Below, piece after piece: positions 36,165 through 44,436 of a DNA stretch of 64,000 bases (positions within the stretch are counted from its first letter, which is position 1; each line of letters opens with the position of its first letter). Origin of the DNA: Tritrichomonas musculus (Eukaryota; Parabasalia; Tritrichomonadida; Tritrichomonadidae); NCBI GenBank assembly GCA_039105265.1, contig JAPFFF010000002.1, forward strand, positions 4,464,001 to 4,528,000, given 5' to 3'. Below the pieces are notes generated by a model that was given only the letters and a program-made list of their open reading frames with translations, was not told where the DNA came from and did no database searches. The position numbers and the translations under genes were made by a program.

Positions 36165-36419
36165 ATGGGTGTCGGTATATTCAACAAAATCAAGAACGCA
36201 TTTAAATCAATTGGCGGCAAAGTAAAATCATTCGCTCAGAAAGCAGTTAAAGCATTACCAAAAGTTGTTGATGTTGGAAAGCAAATCGTTGACAGAGTTA
36301 AACCGATTACACAATTCATTCCTGGTGTCGGTCAGGTTGTTGACGCAATTGATACAGGTTTAAATGTTGCTGACAGAGTTGGGAGATTTGGAAAATCAAT
36401 ATTGAATGAAGTTAAATGA
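36165..36419 (+). CDS. Amphipathic basic peptide, pVI-like, 84 aa (E4)
   Basis: Differs from the E2 copy at two positions (A-L-P-K, Q-I-V-D). It has a net positive charge, an N-terminal amphipathic helix of about 25 residues, a central G-V-G-Q-V-V-D-A-I-D-T-G-L turn, and a second helix ending S-I-L-N-E-V-K. The proposed role is a capsid-lining, membrane-active peptide. Confidence 0.65.
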   Translation: MGVGIFNKIKNAFKSIGGKVKSFAQKAVKALPKVVDVGKQIVDRVKPITQFIPGVGQVVDAIDTGLNVADRVGRFGKSILNEVK

Positions 36420-36455
36420 AAAACAATGAATTATAATGATTTAATATAATTATAA

Positions 36456-36932
36456 ATGAATGAAAACATTAATGAACTTAAAGTTATAAATGATAATGTA
36501 AATGAATCAAAAGTATTTAAATCAATTGAAGAGTTCAATTTGTTCTATCAAAAGAATATCGAGCAAATGAAATCACAAACGACTAACTATTTGAACAAGA
36601 TTTATAAAATCATCACTAATGACGGCAACGAATACAAAATCACTAAGCGAAATTGTACAGACGGTAAAAGACTTAACGGCGACATTTATTTGAAGAAAGT
36701 TGGGAACACAATCACTAAAACACTTGAAAATGACAACATCAAAGCTGATATATCATTAATGAAAGAATCGATTAACGAACTCAATGAATTAATAAATCAA
36801 TTGAACAACAAAAATAAAATACTTGAAGAACATATTAATAAGCTTTCAAACGTTGTCGACCAACAATCAAAAGTTATTAATGAATATGTATTAAATGTTG
36901 TTGCTCCTGACAACCACAGAATGATTAAGTGA
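36456..36932 (+). CDS. Coiled-coil protein, 158 aa (E4)
   Basis: Same family as 11,136 and 61,723. This copy has L-N-G-D-I where the others have C-G-G-D-I, and I-N-E-L-N-E-L in the coiled coil. Its last 42 bp overlap the 77-aa gene on the other strand. Confidence 0.75.
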   Translation: MNENINELKVINDNVNESKVFKSIEEFNLFYQKNIEQMKSQTTNYLNKIYKIITNDGNEYKITKRNCTDGKRLNGDIYLKKVGNTITKTLENDNIKADISLMKESINELNELINQLNNKNKILEEHINKLSNVVDQQSKVINEYVLNVVAPDNHRMIK

Positions 36933-37124
36933 ATCATGATGATTTAATGATTTAGTCGTTTTTGGAGGTGGTTCATGAAATATATTTCCTTTTTCATTAT
37001 AACATTTCACTGTTGGTGCTGAATTTATTTTTGTTCTATTCTTTTGCATCGTTAATTGTAATCTATCAAAATGGTTTTTATGCTTATCGTCATGAACGGT
37101 TCTTAATTGATTAATAGCAGACAT
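36891..37124 (-). CDS. Basic protein antisense to the 158-aa gene end, 77 aa (E4)
   Basis: M-S-A-I-N-Q-L-R-T-V-H-D-D-K-H-K-N, then a His/Lys/Pro-rich region (F-H-E-P-P-P-K-T-T-K-S-L-N-H-H-D). E6 has the same gene with five or so amino acid changes. Most of the frame (36,933-37,124) lies outside the overlap, so conservation is not just carried by the 158-aa gene. Divergent from the 75-aa gene across 14 bp. Confidence 0.55.
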   Translation of the reverse strand: MSAINQLRTVHDDKHKNHFDRLQLTMQKNRTKINSAPTVKCYNEKGNIFHEPPPKTTKSLNHHDSLNHSVVVRSNNI

Positions 37125-37138
37125 TTAATTATTATTAA

Positions 37139-37366
37139 ATGAGTGAACTAACAGAATACAAGAAAGAAATACCAGAACTAAAACGAATCAAACGAGGATT
37201 GAAAGAAAAGTGTTATGATTACAAACAATGTCTCAACAATATCAAATCAGGAATGTTGGGCTCTGACGGTCTTGCCGTTCGTGAGTCTCTTATCGAAGAC
37301 ATCAACAGCCTCAAAAATAAAGTTCAGCAGCTTGAGAATGAATTAAATGAACTGTCTAATAAATGA
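37139..37366 (+). CDS. Coiled-coil protein at inner edge of terminal repeat, 75 aa (E4)
   Basis: Highly charged helical protein (Y-K-K-E-I-P-E-L-K-R-I-K-R-G-L-K-E-K) with C-terminal heptads (I-N-S-L-K-N-K-V-Q-Q-L-E-N-E-L-N-E-L). Its last third lies in the terminal-repeat sequence, so an inverted partial copy occurs near the other end (17,881-17,930). Confidence 0.7.
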   Translation: MSELTEYKKEIPELKRIKRGLKEKCYDYKQCLNNIKSGMLGSDGLAVRESLIEDINSLKNKVQQLENELNELSNK

Positions 37367-37369
37367 ACA

Positions 37370-37485
37370 TCAATTGATGGTAATCATTAAATGAGTTCAT
37401 ATTATTTTTGTTCATTAGTCGTGTTGACGGCGGGCTTTAGCCTGACGGAAACCGACTCATATATACTACTAAAACATAAAACAAA
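37370..37485 (-). repeat. E6-type terminal repeat segment (E4 right side)
   Basis: Matches the inner part of the E6 terminal repeat: TCAATTGATGGTAATCATTA, the cruciform around GACGGCGGGCTTTAGCC, and ATATATACTACTAAA. It then diverges into the 238-aa gene instead of reaching the E6-type end. Confidence 0.8.
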
Positions 37486-37512
37486 AATAAAACATTAATT
37501 AAAGCAATTCAT

Positions 37513-38229
37513 TTATGTTTCAGTAAAGAAAGAACGCTTAATACCAAGATGTGGACGGCTTCCATAATACAACCAATCATTAAAATAAACTTCATATTCC
37601 TTACCTTCATATAAATATCTTAATTTAGTCTTTTGGTTCTTGTATTCAGTTAATAGAATACAACCAGCATCTTTAAATACTTTCCTCACATAATTTGGTG
37701 TGTATCGAATGCATTTCGCTTTGTGTGGTCTGTGTCCTGCATTCCATTTAGTTGGTCTTGTTTTGTATTCAAATCCTTCAAACAAATAAAACACATCAGC
37801 ATTTGCAGTCGTATATTTAGAAATCAATTCACAACCTTCAGCCTTCATCGATTCTCTCAATGCATCCTCTTTCTTTTGTCTCTCTTCTTCATGTTTCTTT
37901 GCTTTATCTTCAACAGGTCCTTCAGCAGTAATGTTCCTAACTTTCGAAAAGCTATTGTGCGGGCATCTATAAAATGCATCAACAAACGCTTTCATTACTC
38001 TCTTGGGGTTCTTCTTAAAATAAAACTTAACTTGTCCGTAAACAGTCATGTCATTAGGGTATTCATACACTAAAGCATCATATTTATTAAAGAATTCATC
38101 AAATTGCTCCTTTGTTGCTTTCACATAAAACTTGCTTTCACTCTTAGGTACATCATTATCAAGTTCATTATATTTAATATCAATTGTATCCTTCAAAAAT
38201 TGTTCAATCGATGTGGTGCAGGGTCTCAT
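37513..38229 (-). CDS. Terminal accessory protein with two DNA-binding-type repeats, 238 aa (E4)
   Basis: Residues about 30-95 match the 119-aa protein at the other end of E4. The C-terminal half has two tandem units of the form G-C-x-L-[IL]-[ST]-x-Y-x2-x2-x-[TA], Y-L-[FY]-E-G-x-E-Y, resembling small repeats found attached to homing endonucleases in phages and large viruses. A charged linker (K-K-H-E-E-E-R-Q-K-K-E) joins the parts. I take the start M-R-P-C-T-T; an upstream Met at 38,340 lies in sequence that looks non-coding. Confidence 0.6.
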   Translation of the reverse strand: MRPCTTSIEQFLKDTIDIKYNELDNDVPKSESKFYVKATKEQFDEFFNKYDALVYEYPNDMTVYGQVKFYFKKNPKRVMKAFVDAFYRCPHNSFSKVRNITAEGPVEDKAKKHEEERQKKEDALRESMKAEGCELISKYTTANADVFYLFEGFEYKTRPTKWNAGHRPHKAKCIRYTPNYVRKVFKDAGCILLTEYKNQKTKLRYLYEGKEYEVYFNDWLYYGSRPHLGIKRSFFTET

Positions 38230-38349
38230 TTCATTAAAGATAAAAAATAAAAATAATTTCAGAAGTTGGGTAAATGCAGGAGTTTGATAATGGATGTTTA
38301 GATTAACGGTTGCCACCTTGCAGTAGTTTGGTTTTCTCACCCCACGTTG

Positions 38350-38625
38350 TCAACACCCATATACTACTTCCATTAAATCACTGTATCGTGGAATCTTTAA
38401 CACATACTTTGAACGATTATCATTAATCAAATCAAATAGTCGTTCAATGTCTTCTTTTGCAGATTTTGACAAAATATTATTTCTGATTTGTTTATCACTG
38501 AGGAACAAATTAAGAAGTCTGTTTGCTTGTTCAATCATTAGTTGATTTGGATTGAATGATTTGACTGATGAGGTCTCAACGATTGAAGAGCTTTCATTGT
38601 TTTGATTTGTTTGAATGACGGTCAT
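38350..38625 (-). CDS. Hypothetical helical protein, 91 aa
   Basis: Not recognised. Polar N-terminus (T-N-Q-N-N-E-S-S-S-I-V-E-T-S), then helices (M-I-E-Q-A-N-R-L-L-N-L-F-L-S-D-K-Q-I-R-N-N-I). It sits next to the fibre 3' end of E5, the slot used by HNH or KilA-N genes elsewhere. The tentative E4 terminus (..ATACTACT at 38,366) falls inside its last codons, so the C-terminus may be partly foreign. Confidence 0.45.
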   Translation of the reverse strand: MTVIQTNQNNESSSIVETSSVKSFNPNQLMIEQANRLLNLFLSDKQIRNNILSKSAKEDIERLFDLINDNRSKYVLKIPRYSDLMEVVYGC

Positions 38626-38645
38626 TTTATAAAAAATAAAAAATC

Positions 38646-38740
38646 AAAATGAAAAATAAAAAGGGATATAAAAAGAGATATTTTTAACCTTCAATCGAAA
38701 TCAAAAATGAAGCCTCTAAATGCTGCTCATGAATGAAAAT
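38646..38740. repeat. Dispersed repeat blocks at fibre 3' end (E5)
   Basis: The same two blocks as at 15,959-16,064, in the opposite order (TTTTAACCTTCAATCGAAAT block first). Confidence 0.55.
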
Positions 38741-38748
38741 CAATTGAT

Positions 38749-40994
38749 TTACTCTTTGAATACAGCTAATGTTCTTTCATCAATGATGCTTGTGATGATT
38801 CCGACAGTCATACGTTTTATTTTTGATGTTATTGCTGTCTCACCACTAAGAACTTTCAGCTTATTGTCTTCATTATCTATAAACACTTCATCCCCGATAC
38901 CATAACATGATGAATCATTGACTTTCACAAGATAATCACCATGACTTGCAAATGTTATACATTTATTTTTGTCATCGATTCTCACACATATACCAACATA
39001 TTCTTTCCATGTTCCTGATGTCTTTACACTACAAATACAATCAGTTGTATCATCAGCTGTTGATGGTTTCCATTCATCACCATCATGTTTGTAAACCTTA
39101 CCTGTCATATACACAGGAGAACCAACAACGAAATCATTAACAGAGTTCATTGATGATTCAATCGGCGAGTAATGTGTGATTGTATTTGAACCGTTTGATG
39201 TTATCTTGCCAGAAACATGTAAATTTGAATCAATTGTTGTATTTCTTGCAGTACCAAACATGCTAAATGATTGAAATCTATGACCATCAACATATATAAA
39301 TACTTCACCAGTATCAGCAGTTTTTGAAGACCTATACATAAAGACAGTATTATAAGTATCATTATATCCAAATCTAAATAAAGCAAGTGTATTAGAATCA
39401 ATAGAACTAAAGAAACTTGCAATATTACTTTCGGTACTATTAATCGTTAATGACCCATCATTATTTTTTGATACATAACCCGACAAATCGACAGGTTCAG
39501 GAATTTCACTCTTCACTTGGTCAATAGCACGGGTCAATTCTGTTTTCAATGAAAAGTTATCATTTACATATTTCACTGATGAAATCATATTATCGCTCAC
39601 AGGTTGGTTGCTGATTAATGTGATAGATGCATCATATATATTGGTTAGTGTATCGTCCGAGGCTCTCAATGAAACAATACGTGTAGCTACACGAATATCT
39701 ATCAATTCACTCGACTCTCCGCTGGTTGATTTGTAAATGAGATTTGCACCCTTTCGTCCAGAATATTCGTATTCAGCTTCTTCATATGATGTATCATCGG
39801 CATTTCGTTTGAACTTTACAATAATATTTTTGGTTGTTAATACCCTTCTTATATATTCATCTGGGATTGTACAACCGCTATCATTCTGTGAACATTGAAT
39901 TGCGATTCGTTCTGGACTTTCATCAGCAACATTTGTGGTTTTAATGAATGGCGATTCGATTTGAGCTCTAATGAAATTGTATGCTATTGGATTATTATTT
40001 CTATGTGCTGCAATATATGATACATATACAATTTGTCCATCATCATGACGCCATATTATTCTATCAATGCGTTTGCCATTGCTATCATACCCGTCCATGC
40101 TATCAAAAGTGTTAGTAGAACCATTTGGTTTAAATACTACATCAATATGCATTATATCATCATCTTGATTATCACCCCAATTAACATCAAATACCAAATG
40201 AACTCCGGCATTTGGTAGCTTAGGTGTAATATATGCACCCTCAGATAATTTTGCTGGATATTCAATATTCAATTCAGTTCCGTATAGTGCGGTACTCAGT
40301 GCAGATTCATTAACCAAATCTGTTGGAATTGTTGGGATTTCTGTTTTCAATGCATACTTATCTAATTCATAAGTCAATTCATCCTCATCGACAAACTTCT
40401 CATCAGCTTGTGCACTAGTAAAATAAGCTGTCAGGTCAACATCTTTAATATCACTCTTCAATGCATATTTATCTTCGAGAAATGCAAGATTAACAACACA
40501 GTTTTTGTTTGTTTCATCATAATCTTCATTTGCAATATAACAACTTATTACATTGATTCTGTGTTGGTTATCAAAATCATAAACAACTCCGCAACTTGAA
40601 CTCATTTCTAATGTTAATGCTATATTTTGAACACCATTATTTAAAACATAATCATTATTATTAATACTTGATATAGTGAATATTCCTTTATATTTAATGT
40701 TTTCATCAGTTTTATCATATCCATCAAATAACATTCCGTATTGTTCCCATTTTTCTAAATATTGGCTTGCATTAGTATAAAGAGCCGAAAGAGTATTAAT
40801 ACTATTACCTTCATCATAATATAATTCTAATTCTTGATTGAAAGTAATTGTTTTATCAATAATCTCTGGAATCTCACTTTTCAAAGCATACTTACCTTCT
40901 GCAACTGTTTTCGTTTCATACTTATCTAATTCATAAGCCAATTCATCCTCATCAACAAACTTCTCATCAGCTTGTGCGCTTGTATAATACGGTG
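38749..40994 (-). pseudogene. Fibre-like gene, rear part (E5)
   Basis: Shaft repeats, two interior domains (one with T-L-S-A-L-Y-T-N-A-S-Q-Y, one shared with E6 beginning E-L-N-I-E-Y-P-A-K-L-S-E-G) and the E4-type head and C-terminus. Interrupted at 40,995 by E6. About 380 bp around 39,180-39,560 is almost identical to E4. Confidence 0.8.
40989..40994. repeat. Target-site duplication, left (ACGGTG)
   Basis: Six-bp direct repeat flanking E6; partner at 62,929-62,934. Six bp is the known Polinton duplication length. Confidence 0.9.
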
Positions 40995-41362
40995 AGTAGT
41001 GATAGTGGACCGTCTGGGCAGGGGATAAAAAATGACCCCCTTGTCATAGGGTTTACAGACCCCAAACCTCAGCTACATGACTCAAAAAATCGCCACTTTT
41101 TCAAAATTAGCCCCTCATTTCATTCAAAAATCGGGTAGACACTTTTGAATCGTCATCTTTGAATCTTCATCTTTGAACTTGTTTAGTAGTATATATCAGT
41201 CGGTTTCCGTCGAGCTAAAGCCCGCCGTCAACACGACTAATGAACAAAAATAATATGAACTCATTTAATGATTACCATCAATTGATGTTTCATTTATTAG
41301 ACAATTCATTTAATTCATTCTCAAGTTGATGAACTTTATTTTTGAGGCTGTTGATGTCTTCA
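40995..41362 (+). repeat. E6 left terminal inverted repeat
   Basis: About 367 bp, matching 62,562-62,928 in reverse complement with few differences. It holds a G/C-rich outer part (GGGCAGGGGATAAAAAATGA), a TCTTTGAATC-type direct repeat, a cruciform at about 41,197-41,240 and the inverted tail of the 75-aa gene. Part of the gene-free stretch before 41,398. Confidence 0.9.
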
Positions 41363-41397
41363 ATGACGTTTTTATTTTTTAATTTCATGATAAAGAC

Positions 41398-41856
41398 ATG
41401 ACAACACCAAAGGTTTATGATTACATCAATTCACTTATTGATATGTTGGATGAATCAGAGAAGTTCAAACAATGTGATTTCTCAATTCTGTGTGATAGAT
41501 ATCCAATACCTTGTGGAAAGGCTGCATATAAAGCTAAAGTGTTGTACATATCATTGAAGAACAAAGAGAATGAATTCAAACGATTTTATCATGATAAGAT
41601 AGTCGACCTCGGGCTCGAATATATAACACTTACATCAAATGTTAGAAGAAGGATATCAACAACGTCAATTGAGTTCTTCGTTGAAGGTTCAAGTGAAGAA
41701 CAATCATTTAAAGAATATAAGTATTATAATTACAGTATCAGAAAGGCAACAGATAAGAAAACAAAGGAACTCATTGAACAGATGAGACAAAAATATAATA
41801 TCAATACACCACAGCTGTTTGTTGGTGTTCAACAACAAATTGTATTAGATGAATGA
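41398..41856 (+). CDS. Conserved protein convergent with ATPase, 152 aa (E6)
   Basis: Family as at 17,956, about 88% identical, with an extra C-terminal Glu. It overlaps the opposing ATPase frame by 12 bp rather than by the stop codons only. Confidence 0.75.
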   Translation: MTTPKVYDYINSLIDMLDESEKFKQCDFSILCDRYPIPCGKAAYKAKVLYISLKNKENEFKRFYHDKIVDLGLEYITLTSNVRRRISTTSIEFFVEGSSEEQSFKEYKYYNYSIRKATDKKTKELIEQMRQKYNINTPQLFVGVQQQIVLDE

Positions 41857-42759
41857 AAGGTTATTAGTTCGAACATTGACTAAAACGAATTGATGTGCTT
41901 TCATTGTTCTGTATCGATTCCATAACTCTTCGAACTCTATTGGGAATGGAACTTGTTGATATATGTAGCCAAGTTTCTGTCGTGAATAACCACTAAAGAT
42001 GAAGAATGATGTTGCATTATTTTTCCATTCTGTTGTTAAAGCTTTGAAGAACTGAATGTTAACGAATATGATTAGATTCTTGTGTCGAAGCTGACTAATG
42101 GTATTGATAAAATAGGATGATTTAATTAGTTTCGATTTCAAAAAGTCCTCACAAAGAATGATAGTATTTAGCGGTTTATTTGGTTGACCTAGTTTATCGA
42201 TATGAAGAAACTCAAACATATCGTTTAGCTTCTTTTCATTGATTACTATTTTTGGTGTTGATGAATATTTGTTATACAATTCTTTATATAAATCAAGCTG
42301 TTTAAGATATTCTTCAGCATTGCTGTCAGCAACAGTTTTTATTGGTAGCTGTATCAATTCGCGTTGACTTTCGAATGTAGCATCGTTAATTGTTCCGTTT
42401 CGTGATACATAAACGATTAAATGAAAGCCAGCGTTCTTCATTCGAGACATTTGAATAACATCTCGTAGCATTATATGACTCTTTCCTTTACCTTGCTGTC
42501 CAACGAGTATGTTCAATGAATTGTAATATGAATAAATACCGTTTGCGATTGGTCTGATTGATTCGTTTTTTATTTTTGATTCATTGCGTTGATACGCTTT
42601 ATTCATCTCATCATCAATATTAAATGTCTTTTCATTAACTGTTGGCTTGAATGATTCATATTCAAATGCAAAACTCATTTGGTCATCATCATAATCAGAG
42701 CTATTAGAAAATAAAACCTCTTTATAATTAAACTGAGTGGGTTTCATGAAACCTTTCAT
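41845..42759 (-). CDS. ATP: FtsK/HerA-like (A32) genome-packaging ATPase, 304 aa (E6)
   Basis: Walker A G-Q-Q-G-K-G-K-S (about 87-94), Walker B N-T-I-I-L-C-E-D. Lacks the 10-residue double-hairpin insertion present in E3 and E4. The segment after Walker B (F-L-K-S-K-L-I-K-S-S-Y-F) and the C-terminus differ more from E4 than the rest, suggesting a recombination patch. Confidence 0.92.
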   Translation of the reverse strand: MKGFMKPTQFNYKEVLFSNSSDYDDDQMSFAFEYESFKPTVNEKTFNIDDEMNKAYQRNESKIKNESIRPIANGIYSYYNSLNILVGQQGKGKSHIMLRDVIQMSRMKNAGFHLIVYVSRNGTINDATFESQRELIQLPIKTVADSNAEEYLKQLDLYKELYNKYSSTPKIVINEKKLNDMFEFLHIDKLGQPNKPLNTIILCEDFLKSKLIKSSYFINTISQLRHKNLIIFVNIQFFKALTTEWKNNATSFFIFSGYSRQKLGYIYQQVPFPIEFEELWNRYRTMKAHQFVLVNVRTNNLSFI

Positions 42760-42783
42760 TTCTTTAGTTTTCGTTAAAGCTCT

Positions 42784-42915
42784 TCATGAATACATTTTTG
42801 TTCTTATCTCTTCACTGAGTTCTGGTTCTTTGTCTGGTATCATTAATGATACTTCAACAAGCTTCACTAAAAAGAAACCTGTTAGTAATGAAACAACTAA
42901 TATTTCATATATCAT
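42784..42915 (-). CDS. Single-span membrane peptide, 43 aa (E6)
   Basis: M-I-Y-E-I-L-V-V-S-L-L-T-G-F-F-L-V-K-L-V, then M-I-P-D-K-E-P-E-L-S-E-E. Two substitutions from the E4 peptide, both conservative. Lies 24 bp upstream of the ATPase start and 10 bp below the 191-aa stop. Confidence 0.7.
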   Translation of the reverse strand: MIYEILVVSLLTGFFLVKLVEVSLMIPDKEPELSEEIRTKMYS

Positions 42916-42925
42916 TTATTAGTTT

Positions 42926-43501
42926 TTAAATACATGTTTTTAATGAAATGTTGTGTCTAATGAGTTCGGTATAAATGCTATTATATTTGTATTTCAAGTC
43001 ATTTGATTCATTATTTTTGTACACCAAAATCCTATCAATCAAAAGATATTTGGAACGAGAAACACAACCATTACACGCACAATCATCATTGACAATCAAT
43101 TCAACTTTATCAGCTTGTGTTAGTAATTTGATGAGTTCCATTAATGTATTTGAATGACAAATCAATAAATCATTGACTTTTATTGGATTTGTTTCATAGA
43201 TTGATAACAATATCTCAAGGAATTTGTTTTTGGTTTCAAGTTCTGTTATATCAGCTCCTATATCACTTATACCCCTTTCTAGGGAAACGTTGTTTGTTGG
43301 ATGCTGTGATTGATATACTCCACTCATCTGAGGTATAGTAAAATTTGTGGCTTGAGATGATTGTGGTAATGGTTGAACTGATGGATATTCAACTGGTTGT
43401 GGTTGCTTTGGTTTGATGTTTATATTAATACTGGTTGATTGTTCCTGCTTAACTGATGCATCGTTCTCGCTACTTAATATACGAGCTTTTGATAATGCCA
43501 T
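42926..43501 (-). CDS. Conserved protein with disordered N-terminus, 191 aa (E6)
   Basis: As at 19,519; differences cluster at residues 18-25 (V-K-Q-E-Q-S-T-S). The C-A-C-N-G-C cluster is retained. Confidence 0.7.
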   Translation of the reverse strand: MALSKARILSSENDASVKQEQSTSININIKPKQPQPVEYPSVQPLPQSSQATNFTIPQMSGVYQSQHPTNNVSLERGISDIGADITELETKNKFLEILLSIYETNPIKVNDLLICHSNTLMELIKLLTQADKVELIVNDDCACNGCVSRSKYLLIDRILVYKNNESNDLKYKYNSIYTELIRHNISLKTCI

Positions 43502-43555
43502 GAATGTTTGAATAAAAATAAAACAACATCAATGATGAGTCATTCAATGATTCAT

Positions 43556-43801
43556 TTACAAAGTCATCTGTTCAGCTGATTTGATACGTTCATCAATAGC
43601 TCTTAATTGTATTTTAATCGATTCAATATCATTAAATAGTTGTTTATATATCGACAATATGTGAATCATCTTATCAAACTTTCCGTTTAATGCATCATCT
43701 TCAGAATTCATGCATTCATTGAATATCTTATCCTTTACCCTTCTAAACTGAGCGTGTAAAGCTGAAGAATCACAACTCAAACCATTAAGTGCACTATTCA
43801 T
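43556..43801 (-). CDS. Small helical protein, 81 aa (E6)
   Basis: Start M-N-S-A-L-N-G-L-S-C-D chosen to match E4; an in-frame Met 14 codons upstream falls in sequence not shared with E4. Confidence 0.65.
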   Translation of the reverse strand: MNSALNGLSCDSSALHAQFRRVKDKIFNECMNSEDDALNGKFDKMIHILSIYKQLFNDIESIKIQLRAIDERIKSAEQMTL

Positions 43802-43839
43802 TTTAAACCAAAAATAAAACTTCAAAAGATTCAATGAAT

Positions 43840-44346
43840 TCAAATCAATTGTGGTCTTCTTTGATTGTTATTGTTATTATTGTTATTGTTATCATTGTCA
43901 TCATTGTCATGAGTCTGTTGCCTTTTCAATGTGAGATTCTTGTTAACCATGTACGTTGATATATCTATGTTTAAATGCTTTTTGATTAATAGTTTTGTGT
44001 ATGATGCTTGTTTATGTGCTGGCAACTTATTAATTTCTTTCATTCGTTCATCATCAAGGAACTGTATAACTAATTCACGGTCATGAGTGTTTAAGAACTT
44101 TGATGAATTGAATATGGAGCGCTTTGGTTTATCACTTTTTGGTGTTATATCATTCAATAAACTATTTTGTTCAGAGAAATGGGGTAGATTTTCATCATCT
44201 GATGATGAATCATTATTGTCATTGTCAAATGAAACGTTATTCACAAGGTTCCTGAAAGCTTCATTATCATCTGATTTAGCAATCAATATCGTTAACAAAT
44301 GACGGATTGCATCAACATGTTTCAATATCTCTATTAATTCTGTCAT
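43840..44346 (-). CDS. Small conserved protein divergent from polymerase, 168 aa (E6)
   Basis: Contains S-I-F-N-S-S-K-F-L-N and V-I-Q-F-L-D-D, as in E4, but with a longer acidic Asp/Ser middle and an Asn-repeat tail (Asn run near the end, coded by AAT/AAC repeats, likely slippage-prone). Start M-T-E-L-I-E chosen by alignment. 87 bp to the polymerase start. Confidence 0.7.
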   Translation of the reverse strand: MTELIEILKHVDAIRHLLTILIAKSDDNEAFRNLVNNVSFDNDNNDSSSDDENLPHFSEQNSLLNDITPKSDKPKRSIFNSSKFLNTHDRELVIQFLDDERMKEINKLPAHKQASYTKLLIKKHLNIDISTYMVNKNLTLKRQQTHDNDDNDNNNNNNNNNQRRPQLI

Positions 44347-44427
44347 TTCAATGAAATAAAAAACCTGAATTATTTTTTTTTGATTTAACATTTTTCAAAT
44401 TTCAAATAATTTGATTTTTTAATTATA

Positions 44428-44436
44428 TCATAAATG
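44428..44436 (+). promoter_or_regulatory. Inr-like TCATAA abutting polymerase ATG (E6)
   Basis: TCATAAATG, as in E4 at 20,870. Confidence 0.55.

Larger units (their letters stand above)
17092..38366 (+). mobile_element. E4: Polinton with near-complete gene set
   Basis: Begins AGAGTACTATAGACCGG inside the E3 capsid gene. It contains ATPase, polymerase, HNH gene, fibre, large conserved gene, cargo gene, integrase, capsid and small virion genes, all apparently whole. The right end is tentatively placed at 38,366 (..CATATACTACT). The two ends do not match well and the flanks do not share a 6-bp duplication, so this element has probably recombined at one end, or the assembly joins two copies. It looks young. 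Confidence 0.7.
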
